Below are positions 49,942 through 58,719 of a DNA stretch of 64,000 nt, in pieces (the first letter of the stretch is position 1; each line of letters starts with the position of its first letter). Source of the stretch: G963555815 sp965249615 [NCBI: bacterium] (GTDB lineage Bacteria; UBA8248; JACPRG01). The notes under the pieces are model-generated. The model was not told the origin of the DNA. It did not search any database and saw only the letters and a program-made list of their open reading frames with translations. The stretch spans positions 682,001-746,000 of the forward strand of contig CBDFMI010000006.1 of assembly GCA_965249615.1 (NCBI GenBank), written 5' to 3'. Both the position numbers and the translations under genes were made by a program.

Positions 49942-51933
49942 ATGATTTCGGTGCGAGTCCTTTTTCTTCTCCCTTATCCGACCGAAGGGGCCAGCAATCG
50001 GCTCCGTATTGAGCAGTATCTCTCCTACCTTCAGGACCGAGGGGTTCGGTGGAAGGTCAGCCCCTTTATGTCCAAGCGTCTTTACGCCATCCTCTATCAG
50101 AGGGGGCATCTCTTTGAAAAGGTGGTTCGTTTTGTGGGGGGGGGGGGTCGGCGCCTTTGGAACCTCCTGAGGACCAACCGATATGACCTCGTCGTCATCC
50201 ACCGCCGGGCCTTTCCCATCTGGACCCCCTTCAGCCATTATCTTATCAAGCGAATCCGAAGGCCCATTGTTTTTGACTTCGACGACGCGGTTTTCCTCAA
50301 AGACCAGAGCACTTTCGGCCGGCGTCTCCTCTCTCTTCTCAAGCGGCCAGGCAAGGTGGCGAGCCTCATCGCCCAGAGTTCCCACGTCATCGCGGGAAAC
50401 GAGTTTCTGAAGGAATACGCCCTTCAGTTCAACGATCGCGTCCATGTCCTCCCGACCCCAGTGGAAACGGGCACCTATCAGGTGGATGAGAACCCCCGCG
50501 ATCCGTCCACCCAGGACCGCCTCGTCCTAGGCTGGATCGGCAGCCGCACCACTGTTCCGTATCTGAGGGCCTTGGATGACGTGTTTCGGGAGCTTCTGAC
50601 CCGATTTCCGAATCTGGAGGTCCAGGTGGTCGGCGGTGAATATGACGGCCCCCTGGACCGAAGCCGGATCCAAAGCATCCCCTGGCGCCTGGAGAGGGAG
50701 TATGAGGTCCTTCGGGCCTTTGACATCGGCATCATGCCCCTTCGGGACGACGAGTGGGAGCGCTACAAGTGCGGCTTCAAGGCCCTCCTCTACATGAGCA
50801 TGGAGATCCCGGTCGTCTGCTCTCCGGTGGGGGTCAACCGTAAGATCGTCACCGACGGGGTAAACGGTTTTGTGGCCCAAAAGCCCGAGGAGTGGGTGGA
50901 GAAGATCTCCCTCCTCCTCTCGGACTCCGCCCTGCGTCAGCGCATGGGCCGTGAGGGGCGGAAGACCGTCGAGGCCCACTACTCGGTCAGGAGAAATGCC
51001 TCGCGTTTCCTTGAGATCCTGGATCTGGCGGGGCGGGAGAAGTTGAAGAAGGACGCCGCGCGCTTCTCTCGCCTTCAGCGGAAGACCCAGAGAAGCTTTG
51101 ACTACCAGTGGACTCATTTCCCGGACATGGCCCCTGCCAATGAGAAGCACTTCCTGAATTATATTCACCCGCTTCAACCGGAGTTCTTCCAGGATAAGTT
51201 GGGACTCGATGCCGCCTGCGGGTTTGGCCGCCACCTCTACTATGCGGCGGGGTTTGGCCCAAGACATATGGTAGGGATGGATTTCAGCAACGCCATCTTC
51301 TCGGCCCGACAGACCAACCGCTCCCGTGCCAACATCTCCCTGGTCAAAGGGGACATCTACCGGATGCCCTTCAAGCACGGGGCATTTGACTTCATCTACA
51401 GCCTGGGTGCCCTTCACCATCTACCCGATCCAGAGGAGGGCTTTCGCTCCCTGTTGGACTTCGTCAAGCCCGAGGGGGCGGTGGCCATCTGGGTGTACAG
51501 CAAGCGCCGGCGCCTTGTGAACTTCTTCACCGAGAGGGTCCGCTCCCTCACGCGCCGCATCCCCCTTCCGACCCTGATGAAGATCTCCTTTCTCTTCGCC
51601 TGTGTCGATTATTTCGCCTTCATCTCTCCCTATTTCCTTCTGAGACGCCTTCCCCTTGTCGAGAGGTTTGCCTTTCCCCGGGTCAAGCTCTACGCGAGGT
51701 TCCCATTCTTCGTCTGCTATGCGGACTGGTTCGATCGCTTCTCGGCCCCATTGCGCCACTATTTCAACAAGGAAGAGTTGGAAGACTGGGGTCGGCGGGT
51801 CGGACTGAGGAACATCCTCGTCACCCCCACGGGGAAGTATGGCTGGCGGTTGTATGGGGAGCGCGCGTCGTCGACCGACAGGGAAATCTCAGCAGAGCTC
51901 TCTACCCTTTCCCAAGGGCGGGCGGCGAGCTAG
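49942..51933 (+). CDS. Fused GT4 glycosyltransferase and SAM methyltransferase
   Basis: A 663-residue two-domain protein. Residues 1-370 are a GT-B glycosyltransferase (SNRLRIEQYLSYLQDRG, IVFDFDDAVFL, LGWIGSRTTVPYL, DIGIMPL and FKALLYMSMEIPVVCSPVGVNRKIV with the EPV-type loop). Residues about 400-640 are a methyltransferase with LDAACGFGRHLYYAA (motif I), VGMDFSNAIF and FIYSLGALHHLPDPEEGF. It may glycosylate and methylate a polysaccharide or lipid. Composition is even across the fusion, so it is not a recent join. The next gene starts 16 nt after it. Confidence 0.85.
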   Translation: MISVRVLFLLPYPTEGASNRLRIEQYLSYLQDRGVRWKVSPFMSKRLYAILYQRGHLFEKVVRFVGGGGRRLWNLLRTNRYDLVVIHRRAFPIWTPFSHYLIKRIRRPIVFDFDDAVFLKDQSTFGRRLLSLLKRPGKVASLIAQSSHVIAGNEFLKEYALQFNDRVHVLPTPVETGTYQVDENPRDPSTQDRLVLGWIGSRTTVPYLRALDDVFRELLTRFPNLEVQVVGGEYDGPLDRSRIQSIPWRLEREYEVLRAFDIGIMPLRDDEWERYKCGFKALLYMSMEIPVVCSPVGVNRKIVTDGVNGFVAQKPEEWVEKISLLLSDSALRQRMGREGRKTVEAHYSVRRNASRFLEILDLAGREKLKKDAARFSRLQRKTQRSFDYQWTHFPDMAPANEKHFLNYIHPLQPEFFQDKLGLDAACGFGRHLYYAAGFGPRHMVGMDFSNAIFSARQTNRSRANISLVKGDIYRMPFKHGAFDFIYSLGALHHLPDPEEGFRSLLDFVKPEGAVAIWVYSKRRRLVNFFTERVRSLTRRIPLPTLMKISFLFACVDYFAFISPYFLLRRLPLVERFAFPRVKLYARFPFFVCYADWFDRFSAPLRHYFNKEELEDWGRRVGLRNILVTPTGKYGWRLYGERASSTDREISAELSTLSQGRAAS

Positions 51934-51949
51934 GCAAAGAGGGCCTTTG

Positions 51950-52696
51950 GTGAACCGAAAGAAGAAACCTTGGATTGGGATCACCTGCGATGTGAGCAAT
52001 GGTCCCAAGGGACTCCACCGCCTAAGGCGAGAATACATCGAAGCCATTTTCAATCTCGGGGGGCTCCCCCTCCTTCTTCCCGACCTTCCGGATGTCGGAG
52101 GGAAGGAGGTCGCGGCCCTCGTCGATTCCCTGGACGGGGTTCTCATCTCTGGGGGGGATCACGACGTCGAACCCGGCCACTACGGCGAGCGTCCTCTCTG
52201 TAAGCTGCCCCTCAATCCGGTCAGGGACCATTTCGAGCTCCTTCTCGCCCGCGAGGCGGTCAGGCGGGACATGCCAACCCTTGGGGTGTGCGGGGGCTGT
52301 CAGGTTCTCAACGTGGCCGCCGGCGGGACGCTCTATCAAGACATCCCCTCCCAGGTTTCGGGGGCCCTCACCCACAAGAGCCGCTCAGGCCGCCATGAGA
52401 TAGCCATCGAGCCCAAGAGCCAGCTGGCGAAGATGACGACCAGGCGGAAGCTCAAGGTGAACACGAGCCACCACCAAGCCATCAAGAAAGTGGCCCCCGG
52501 TTTTCAGGCCTCCGCTCGAGCCCCTGACGGCATCATTGAGGCCATCGAGCGCTCAAAACCCTTCGTCCTGGGCGTCCAGTGGCATCCAGAGAACCTGTAT
52601 CGGACCGACCGAGCGGCTGTGCAGCTTTTCGAAGCTTTCCTACGGGCGTCCTCGAAATTCGGGCGGTCCCGAAAGCCGAGTTCCCCCGTCAGATAA
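51950..52696 (+). CDS. Gamma-glutamyl-GABA-hydrolase-like class I glutamine amidotransferase (PuuD-type)
   Basis: A 248-residue class I amidotransferase. The nucleophile elbow is LGVCGGCQVLNVAAGG, and the partner His/Glu is in VQWHPENLY, so the catalytic triad is intact. Start GTG 51950 has AAAGAGGG 6-8 nt upstream; the longer upstream open frame is a shadow. In polyamine breakdown PuuD hydrolyses gamma-glutamyl-GABA; a link with the omega-amino acid pair at 43605 is possible. It ends 35 nt before the YchF-like gene. Confidence 0.9.
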   Translation: MNRKKKPWIGITCDVSNGPKGLHRLRREYIEAIFNLGGLPLLLPDLPDVGGKEVAALVDSLDGVLISGGDHDVEPGHYGERPLCKLPLNPVRDHFELLLAREAVRRDMPTLGVCGGCQVLNVAAGGTLYQDIPSQVSGALTHKSRSGRHEIAIEPKSQLAKMTTRRKLKVNTSHHQAIKKVAPGFQASARAPDGIIEAIERSKPFVLGVQWHPENLYRTDRAAVQLFEAFLRASSKFGRSRKPSSPVR

Positions 52697-52731
52697 GTGC
52701 CCAAAAGAGGCCCTCTTCCCGCGCTAACCCT

Positions 52732-53778
52732 ATGAAGCTCGCCCTCATTGGCCTTTCCGGGAGCGGCAAGACGACGGTCTTCGACGCCCTGAGAGGCTCT
52801 GAGTCTGAGGCTCACCCCCACGGCCGCTTCAAAGAGGAGGTCCACCTCGTCACGGTTCCGCTCCCTGACCTGAGACTCAACAGGGTCGCCGAGATTTTCC
52901 GCCCCGAGAAGGTCGCGCCGGCCTCCATCCAGTACGCAGATGTGGGGGGCGCCCGAAAGGGGGAGGGCCGCCTGCCAGGAGAGGCCTTCCTGAGAGAGGC
53001 CGACGCCCTTCTTCTCGTGGTCCGCGCCTTTCGCGATCCCGCGGGAGAGTCAAACCCCCTAGAGGATCTTAGGACCACCATTCAGGACCTCGTCCTGGCC
53101 GACCTCGAGGTGGTCGAGCGGCGCCTTGAGCGCCTGGAGGCGGGGATCGGGAAGGGTCAGAAGGGGGATATCCCCGAGCGGGATCTCTTCCTTAAGTTCC
53201 GGTTGGCCCTGGAAGAGGAGAAGCCCCTTCGGGTCATCCCTCTTGAGGATGAGAAGATTCTTCGGGGCTATGGCTTTCTTACGGCGAAACCCCTCCTCGT
53301 TGTGTTCAACATCGGCGAGGAGGAAGAGTTCAGTCCTGGGAAAGAGGAGGCCTGGTCCCGAGTTCTCGAAACTCCAGGGGCCGCTTGGGTCTCTCTCTGC
53401 GGGAAGCTGGAGATGGAGATGACTCAACTCGAAGAGGACGAGCGAGAGGCCTTCGAGAAAGAGATGGGAAAAGGCTTGGCGAGAGAAGACCTCATCCGGG
53501 CTTCGCATGACCTGCTTGGCTTCATCTCCTTCTTCACGGTGGTTGGCAAAGAGACGAGGGCCTGGACGATCCCCCGTGGGACGACTGCCCTAAAGGCGGC
53601 TGGCGCGGTTCACTCGGATATGGAGCGGGGCTTCATTCGGGCCGAGGTGGTGCCCTTTGAGATCCTCGACCGGGAGGGCTCCTGGGCCGCGGCAAAAGAG
53701 GCTGGGCTCATCCGCCTGGAAGGAAAACAATATATCGTCCAGGACGGAGACGTCATCTTCTTTCGCTTCAAGGTTTAA
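52732..53778 (+). CDS. Divergent YchF/DUF933 family GTPase
   Basis: A 348-residue Obg/YchF-related protein. P-loop GLSGSGKT at residues 7-14, G3-like DVGGARKGEG and the C-terminal YchF/TGS domain with FFTVVGKETRAWTIPRGTTALKAAGAVHSDMERGFIRAEVV. In ordinary YchF the loop is GFPNVGKST and G4 is NxxE; here G4 (VFNIGEEEE) is not canonical. It is a shorter, divergent YchF paralog. ATG 52732 is chosen. Possible ATP/GTP-binding factor of unknown role. Confidence 0.85.
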   Translation: MKLALIGLSGSGKTTVFDALRGSESEAHPHGRFKEEVHLVTVPLPDLRLNRVAEIFRPEKVAPASIQYADVGGARKGEGRLPGEAFLREADALLLVVRAFRDPAGESNPLEDLRTTIQDLVLADLEVVERRLERLEAGIGKGQKGDIPERDLFLKFRLALEEEKPLRVIPLEDEKILRGYGFLTAKPLLVVFNIGEEEEFSPGKEEAWSRVLETPGAAWVSLCGKLEMEMTQLEEDEREAFEKEMGKGLAREDLIRASHDLLGFISFFTVVGKETRAWTIPRGTTALKAAGAVHSDMERGFIRAEVVPFEILDREGSWAAAKEAGLIRLEGKQYIVQDGDVIFFRFKV

Positions 53779-53923
53779 AACGCTTTTTGCCGGCTGATTC
53801 AGCCTTGCGTGGATCGTCAGGGAGCTGAGAAGGGGTTGAGGCCCCGCGTCACGATTGGGCGGTTGGAGCGCGAGAAGCGGCGCACCTTGGGAGGGTTTGG
53901 TTCAGTGTGGACGAACAGGGGAT

Positions 53924-55360
53924 CTAGCGGCTCTCGAGCTGCTGTATGAGGTGTTCCGCCCTGTCCACATATGGGCTTCCTATCCTGCGGAATGTCTCAA
54001 GGGCCTCTTTTGCCTGAAGGAGGGGCTGGTCCTTTAAGCCCCGGTCTTTTCCGAGAAGGGCGAGGTTGAAGAGGGCTAGAGCGGCGCCTGGGACATCGCC
54101 AGCTTCCTTTAGAATGTCCAGGCTCTCCTCATAGAATCCTTCGGCCGCTTTCAAGCGTCCGTCTCTCACGGCGATGATTCCAAGGTTATTCAGCGATCTT
54201 GCGACACTCAGGGAGTCGCCCAGTTCCCTCTTAATCTCCAGGCCTTCTTTGAGGAACGCCTCGGCCTCGCTGAATTCCCCCCGGCTATAGACGAGCACTC
54301 CCAGGTTATTCAGGGTTTGTGCGATGCCGGGCTCGTTGCCGGTTTTCCTTTCAATCTCCAGGTTTTGCCGGTAGAGCTGCTCGGCCGCGACGGTGCGTCC
54401 GCGATTCATAGCGATAATTCCAAGGTTATTCAGCGTCCGCGCGACACCGGGCTCGTTATCGATTTCCTGTTCAATATCCAGGCTCTCCTGGTAGAGCTCC
54501 TCGGCATCTTCGAGGCGTCCGCGCCTTTCCATGACGACGCCAAGGTAATCGAGGATTTCCCCTCTTCTTCTCTCATCTCCTCTTTCTTGAAAGATAGCGA
54601 GGGCACTCCTTCCGGCCTCCCACGCCTCTTCCAAGCGTTCGCGGTTTGCCAGGACACCCCCCAGGCCCTGCCAGGCCTCGGCGTAATCCTCGTCAAGTTC
54701 GAGGACCTGCCGGTAGAGGGAGATGGCCTCCTCCCAGCGATTTTGGTCATTCGCCTCGTTTCCTTTCCCAAATAAGGCATAGACCTCCTGATTCTTAGTT
54801 GGCGGCCTTTGAATTTTCTGCTTTGTCTCCTCGGTGACCTCTAACCTCTCTTCGGGAGGCAAAGCCACCACCTCGCCGTCTATCACCCTTTGATTCAGGG
54901 CGTCGACGGCCTCAAGAGAGAACGCCGCGAGAGTCTCAAGGAGGCGGTCATCTTTTGGACTGGTACGGTTGAAGTTCCCGAGGAGTGTCCCTGTCTCGAC
55001 GTCGACAACACGGAAATTGAAGTTGATCTCTTCTTCAAGGACGGTGAAGGAGCCGAGAATAATTGTGTTCACCCCAAGAAACCCTCCGACCCGGAGGGCG
55101 TTCTTTTGGTCAAGAAGATCAGAAGAGGAGAGCTTGAGTTTCTGGGCGAGATCTTTCCACTGGGCCCGCCCAATCACCTGGACACCGGGGACCTCGGAGA
55201 TCTTCCCGGCGAGGGTTTCGGGCACATTGAGGCCCACCCAGCCATATTCTTCTTTTGCGCCGTCTCCCGACTGGTTCTCAAGGTCGAAGGCGGCGACGCG
55301 GAGCGCCGCCTCGGCCGGGAGGGCGAGAAGGAGGGAAAAAAGAAAGACAAAGAGCCACAT
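53924..55360 (-). CDS. Secreted TPR protein, paralogue of the 41221 gene
   Basis: A 478-residue protein with the same plan as the gene at 41221: signal peptide (MWLFVFLFSLLLALPAEA), CsgG/FlgO-like domain (RVAAFDLENQSGDG, WVGLNVPETLAGKISEVPGVQVIGRAQW) and about seven 40-residue TPRs (NNLGIIAxxxGRxxAAExxYxxxLEIExxxGN). ATG 55360 follows AGGAG; the next upstream ATG (55387) has no site. The two genes lie on opposite strands about 11 kb apart, so the pair arose by duplication. The DNA repeats of about 120 bp are also recombination-prone. Confidence 0.85.
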   Translation of the reverse strand: MWLFVFLFSLLLALPAEAALRVAAFDLENQSGDGAKEEYGWVGLNVPETLAGKISEVPGVQVIGRAQWKDLAQKLKLSSSDLLDQKNALRVGGFLGVNTIILGSFTVLEEEINFNFRVVDVETGTLLGNFNRTSPKDDRLLETLAAFSLEAVDALNQRVIDGEVVALPPEERLEVTEETKQKIQRPPTKNQEVYALFGKGNEANDQNRWEEAISLYRQVLELDEDYAEAWQGLGGVLANRERLEEAWEAGRSALAIFQERGDERRRGEILDYLGVVMERRGRLEDAEELYQESLDIEQEIDNEPGVARTLNNLGIIAMNRGRTVAAEQLYRQNLEIERKTGNEPGIAQTLNNLGVLVYSRGEFSEAEAFLKEGLEIKRELGDSLSVARSLNNLGIIAVRDGRLKAAEGFYEESLDILKEAGDVPGAALALFNLALLGKDRGLKDQPLLQAKEALETFRRIGSPYVDRAEHLIQQLESR

Positions 55361-55502
55361 TGCGCCCGTTCTCCTATGGGGGCGCATGACGTTGGTCGGG
55401 AAAGGCAATGAGGAGAGGTCTTTTCGCGTCGTCACCGTTTAGCTCGCCTTTCGCTTGGCAAAGGGTCGCCTGAGGCCGACCCCCCACACTGGTTCCAGGT
55501 TT

Positions 55503-56225
55503 TCAGACCTCAACGGGGATCCGTCCCGGGACACGGCGGTCGTCCATCGTCTTTTGGACAGGGCGCGATGGGTCATCCTCTGTCACGAGCTGTGCCAAGA
55601 CCTCGTCAATGGCATCGGCGTCTGTCCAGCTGCACTTGTACACTATCTCCCCCTCCTTATTTACTACATAGACAAGGTTCGGGAGACCTCCAACGATCCG
55701 GTGGGCCTTCTCGTCAACGCCATCCACCAGGCAGGGGATGGTCAGGTCATGTTTTTTCACAAGGAGCTTTGCAACCTCCATCTTATGCTCGTCGCTCTCG
55801 TGAAATCGGTACTTGCGAAAACCCCCCTTTCGGAATTGGCGATAGCCCCGGTTTCCCGCATGGGGTTCCTGAACATACATGAGAAACACTTCCACATCCC
55901 GGTCCTTATACTTTCGCGCCAGTTTTTCCATGAGAGGCAACTGCCTCCGGCTTGGCGGTCAGGTGATGGACCCGGTGAAGAGGGCAAAGTGCTTTTTCCC
56001 TTGAAGCTGTTTTGTGTTGATCTTCTCCCCGGTTGCTATCTTCAGCTCTATTTCCGGGAACTGCGAGCCCAGGGGCAAGATCTTTGGAAACATCTTATAG
56101 TAGGACTTCACCGTGGGGTTCAGGAGGATCCCGAGCATCTTGCGGAGGTCGTAGTACTGCCACGACCAAAGGCCCGCCAACGGCCCCGGAGGTGTTCGCC
56201 GGTTTTGTTTATACTGGACAGCCAT
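55503..56225 (-). CDS. Candidate selenoprotein, deiodinase-like thioredoxin-fold protein with in-frame UGA (Sec89)
   Basis: Read through, the frame from 56225 to 55503 encodes 240 residues. The N-terminal part has PTVKSYYKMFPKILPLGSQFPEIELK, then GKKHFALFTGSIT. UGA at 55961-55959 is codon 89, and the frame goes on with PPSRRQLPLMEKLARKYKDRD and FLMYVQEPHAGNRG. In iodothyronine deiodinases and related thioredoxin-fold proteins a Sec or Cys stands in the same place (Thr-U-Pro-Pro). A hairpin with GU in its loop follows the UGA. It starts 15 nt after the hpnH stop. If UGA is a plain stop, this would be two broken ORFs. Confidence 0.75.
55934..55947 (-). promoter_or_regulatory. Candidate bacterial SECIS hairpin
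   Basis: On the coding (minus) strand, GAGGCA-GT-TGCCTC is a perfect 6-bp self-complementary stem; sterically the closing A-T opens to give a tetraloop AGUU with G and U. The loop G is 18 nt after the UGA, inside the 16-37 nt range reported for bacterial SECIS elements. A G-U pair can extend the stem by one. The stem position relative to UGA and the GU loop are the features that SelB recognises. Confidence 0.6.
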
Positions 56226-56240
56226 TTCTTTTTGTCCCTT

Positions 56241-57446
56241 TCAAGCCTTCTCGTCGCGACGCCCGAGATGAGCTGGGGGGGATTTTCTTAAAAAATTAAA
56301 AAATCGCGCGGGTGTGCCCCCCCCCCGCTCTTTGGCCTCCCCGCTCAACTCCGCCATCGCCTCCTCGACATGTTGTGAGAAGACATATTCGGCGGGCCGC
56401 GCCTTGCCCAGGGGGATCTCCGGGGCCATGGGGCCGTCGGTGCGGACGCCTTTCAGGGAAACCATGAGGGCCTTCAGCGGGTGGGCCAGGGTGTCGGTGA
56501 CGGCGGTGGCCTCATAGCCGCAGTGGACCATGCAGTTGGAGCATTTCTCATAATTGCCGGTGCCGTACATGTCCCATTCGGTCTCTTCCAACAGCTCCTT
56601 GAAGGATGAGGTGTAGCCCTCGCCAAGGAGGTAGCACGGCCGCTGCCACCCGAAGATATTGCGCGTCGGGTTGCCCCACGGGGTGCAGTGATACTGCTGG
56701 TTTCCAGCCAGAAAGTCGAGGAACATGATCGACTGGCTGAAGGACCAGTGGTGGTCCTTGCCGTGACGGAAGATGTCACGGAAGAGTTGTTTGGTCTTCT
56801 GGCGGCTGAGAAAATGCTCCTGGTCCGGCGCCCGTTCGTAGGCGTAGCCCGGGGACACGGTGATCCCTTCGACGCCGAAGGTCATGACGTCGTCGAAGAA
56901 CCTCGCCACGTTATCCGGCTCAGCCCCGTCGAACAGCGTGCAGTTGATGTTGACACGGAAGCCCTTTTCGCGAGCCGCCTTGAGCGCCTTGACCGCCCGG
57001 TCGTACACGCCCTCCTGACAGACAGAGGCGTCGTGATGCTCCTGGTCGCCGTCAAGGTGGATGGAGAAGGTGAGATAGGGGCTGGGCTTAAACAGGTGGA
57101 GCTTCTTTTCCAGCAAGAGGGCATTGGTGCACAGGTAGACAAACTTCTTGCGGGTGACGATCCCCTCGACGATCTCGTCGATTTCACGGTGCAGGAGGGG
57201 CTCGCCTCCGGGTATGGATACGATGGGCGCTCCACACTCGTCGACCGCCTCCAGACATTCTTGGGCGCTCAGGCGCAGGTTAAGAATGGGATCTGGGTAG
57301 TCGATCTTGCCGCAGCCGGCGCAGGCCAGGTTGCAACGGAACAGGGGCTCGAGCATGAGCACCAACGGATATCTCTTGGTCCCGCTGATGCGCTTCTTGA
57401 GCACGTATGCGCCAACGCGAATCTGCTGAATCAGGGGAACTGACAC
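56241..57446 (-). CDS. hpnH: Adenosyl-hopene transferase, radical SAM
   Basis: A 401-residue radical-SAM enzyme that attaches adenosine to diploptene in hopanoid side-chain synthesis. VGAYVLKKRISGTKRYPLVLMLEPLFRCNLACAGCGKIDYPD with cluster Cys38-x3-Cys42-x2-Cys45, VSIPGGEPLLH, FSIHLDGDQEHHD and the C-terminal CSNCMVHCGYEATAV region are the HpnH signature. GTG 57446. The tail after residue 350 is weakly conserved and Arg/Pro-rich. It is 15 nt upstream of the candidate selenoprotein, so likely cotranscribed. Other hopanoid genes are not nearby. Confidence 0.93.
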   Translation of the reverse strand: MSVPLIQQIRVGAYVLKKRISGTKRYPLVLMLEPLFRCNLACAGCGKIDYPDPILNLRLSAQECLEAVDECGAPIVSIPGGEPLLHREIDEIVEGIVTRKKFVYLCTNALLLEKKLHLFKPSPYLTFSIHLDGDQEHHDASVCQEGVYDRAVKALKAAREKGFRVNINCTLFDGAEPDNVARFFDDVMTFGVEGITVSPGYAYERAPDQEHFLSRQKTKQLFRDIFRHGKDHHWSFSQSIMFLDFLAGNQQYHCTPWGNPTRNIFGWQRPCYLLGEGYTSSFKELLEETEWDMYGTGNYEKCSNCMVHCGYEATAVTDTLAHPLKALMVSLKGVRTDGPMAPEIPLGKARPAEYVFSQHVEEAMAELSGEAKERGGGTPARFFNFLRKSPPAHLGRRDEKA

Positions 57447-57675
57447 GGCCTATTATCCTATCTGGATTTCCCCGGTCCTGAGGAAGTGACGCGCAAAGGC
57501 TGCTTGGGGCCACCCTGGAAGAAGCTCGACTTCCGTCTCCCCAACTCCCGAAAACCTAAAGGCTTGGCAACCCTCTACACCCTTAGTGTCCAGCAGACAG
57601 GGGAAATTACCCTGACGTTCAATGTAATAAAAGATTATCTGCAGGACTGGCCCCTGTCAAGCCTTCCCGGTGGTT

Positions 57676-58719
57676 TCACCGTCCGAACCGATAGCCGATG
57701 GAGGTGAGGAAGGTGACATCGGCGTCTACTGCTGCCCGATCGGCGAAGTCTTCCACGAAGGCGAACTGAAGAAGGCTAGCCTTTCCAAAGCCCCACTTGA
57801 TGCCGAAGACCACCTCATGGGTCGAGTCGCTGAGGGGCCGCACCGTGGGCGTCCCTGTCTTTTCAAAGGGCGCGCTGGCGTTGTTGGCCTGGAGGATGAG
57901 AGAGATGGTGGATGTGATGAGGCGCTCCAGGGAGAAGCTCCCGCTGGCGATCACCGGCTTTGTCTCAAGCTCCGGCCGATCAAAGGGGTCGGAGATGATG
58001 GTCAGGCCAAAATTGGCGGAGGCGCTCCAGCGACCCCAGATCTTCTGCGCCGCAAAACCCACGGCCCCGTCGAACTTTTCGCTCCCGAAGACGCGATCCA
58101 GGTCTCCGGTCGGGAACTTGATCGCGCCCCTTAGGGCCATGGCGGGGATGAAGGGGCCTCTCTCCTCCAAAAACTGCCACATCCCCTCTAGGGCCACGTC
58201 CCCGATCCCAAAGGCCCCCCGGTCTCCTTCTAAAACCCGGTCCCCCAGAGAGTCCAGGAAGAAGCGGAAGTCCCCGTCCTCCTCCAAGCGCCGATCCTCA
58301 CGGAGCTCATTCAAGAGGCGCTCAGTCCCTTCAATGAAGGGGTCCAGGATGCCCCCAAAGGTGTGGACGAGGGGGACCTCGATCCCGACGGTCACGTTGT
58401 GCGAGAGGCCGTAGAAGCCCCGCCACGTGAAACGGCTCATCTCCAGGTCCGCGATAAAGGAGGGCTCCTTGTTCAAGTCGTCCAGAATGGTGCTGGTCTC
58501 TGTCATATCGAGGCGGACGAGATAGGAGCCCTGGCGGAGCGCGTAGGCTCGCTCGGGGACGAACTCATAGAAGAGGAGATGAATGGGTTGGTAGTTTCGC
58601 AGGGGCAGCGGGCCGAGGATGTCGGTGCGGTCCTGGGCCCAAGGGATGCCCGGGCTCCACAGGAGCACCATGAAGAAGAGAATGCTCCCCCGCAGTATTT
58701 GCCGCTTGAAAATTTGCAT
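57676..58719 (-). CDS. DUF3187 family protein, probable outer-membrane beta-barrel
   Basis: A 347-residue secreted protein with a signal peptide (ILFFMVLLWSPGIPWAQ) and the DUF3187 pattern: GPLPLRNYQPIHLLFYEFVPE, MSRFTWRGFYGLSHNVTVGIEVPLVHTFGG, ALRGAIKFPTGD, ending in a beta-strand and Arg (GYRFGR). Many alternating hydrophobic/polar strands suggest a beta-barrel. It begins at ATG 58719, on the minus strand, about 230 nt from hpnH. Function unknown. Confidence 0.8.
   Translation of the reverse strand: MQIFKRQILRGSILFFMVLLWSPGIPWAQDRTDILGPLPLRNYQPIHLLFYEFVPERAYALRQGSYLVRLDMTETSTILDDLNKEPSFIADLEMSRFTWRGFYGLSHNVTVGIEVPLVHTFGGILDPFIEGTERLLNELREDRRLEEDGDFRFFLDSLGDRVLEGDRGAFGIGDVALEGMWQFLEERGPFIPAMALRGAIKFPTGDLDRVFGSEKFDGAVGFAAQKIWGRWSASANFGLTIISDPFDRPELETKPVIASGSFSLERLITSTISLILQANNASAPFEKTGTPTVRPLSDSTHEVVFGIKWGFGKASLLQFAFVEDFADRAAVDADVTFLTSIGYRFGR

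Noticed and set aside
50136-50150. Long G run inside the glycosyltransferase-methyltransferase gene as a frameshift site
   Set aside because: The frame is open on both sides with continuous family similarity, so no shift is needed.
57486-57707. Small frame (73 codons) between hpnH and DUF3187
   Set aside because: No start signal, no similarity, low-complexity; the interval looks non-coding.
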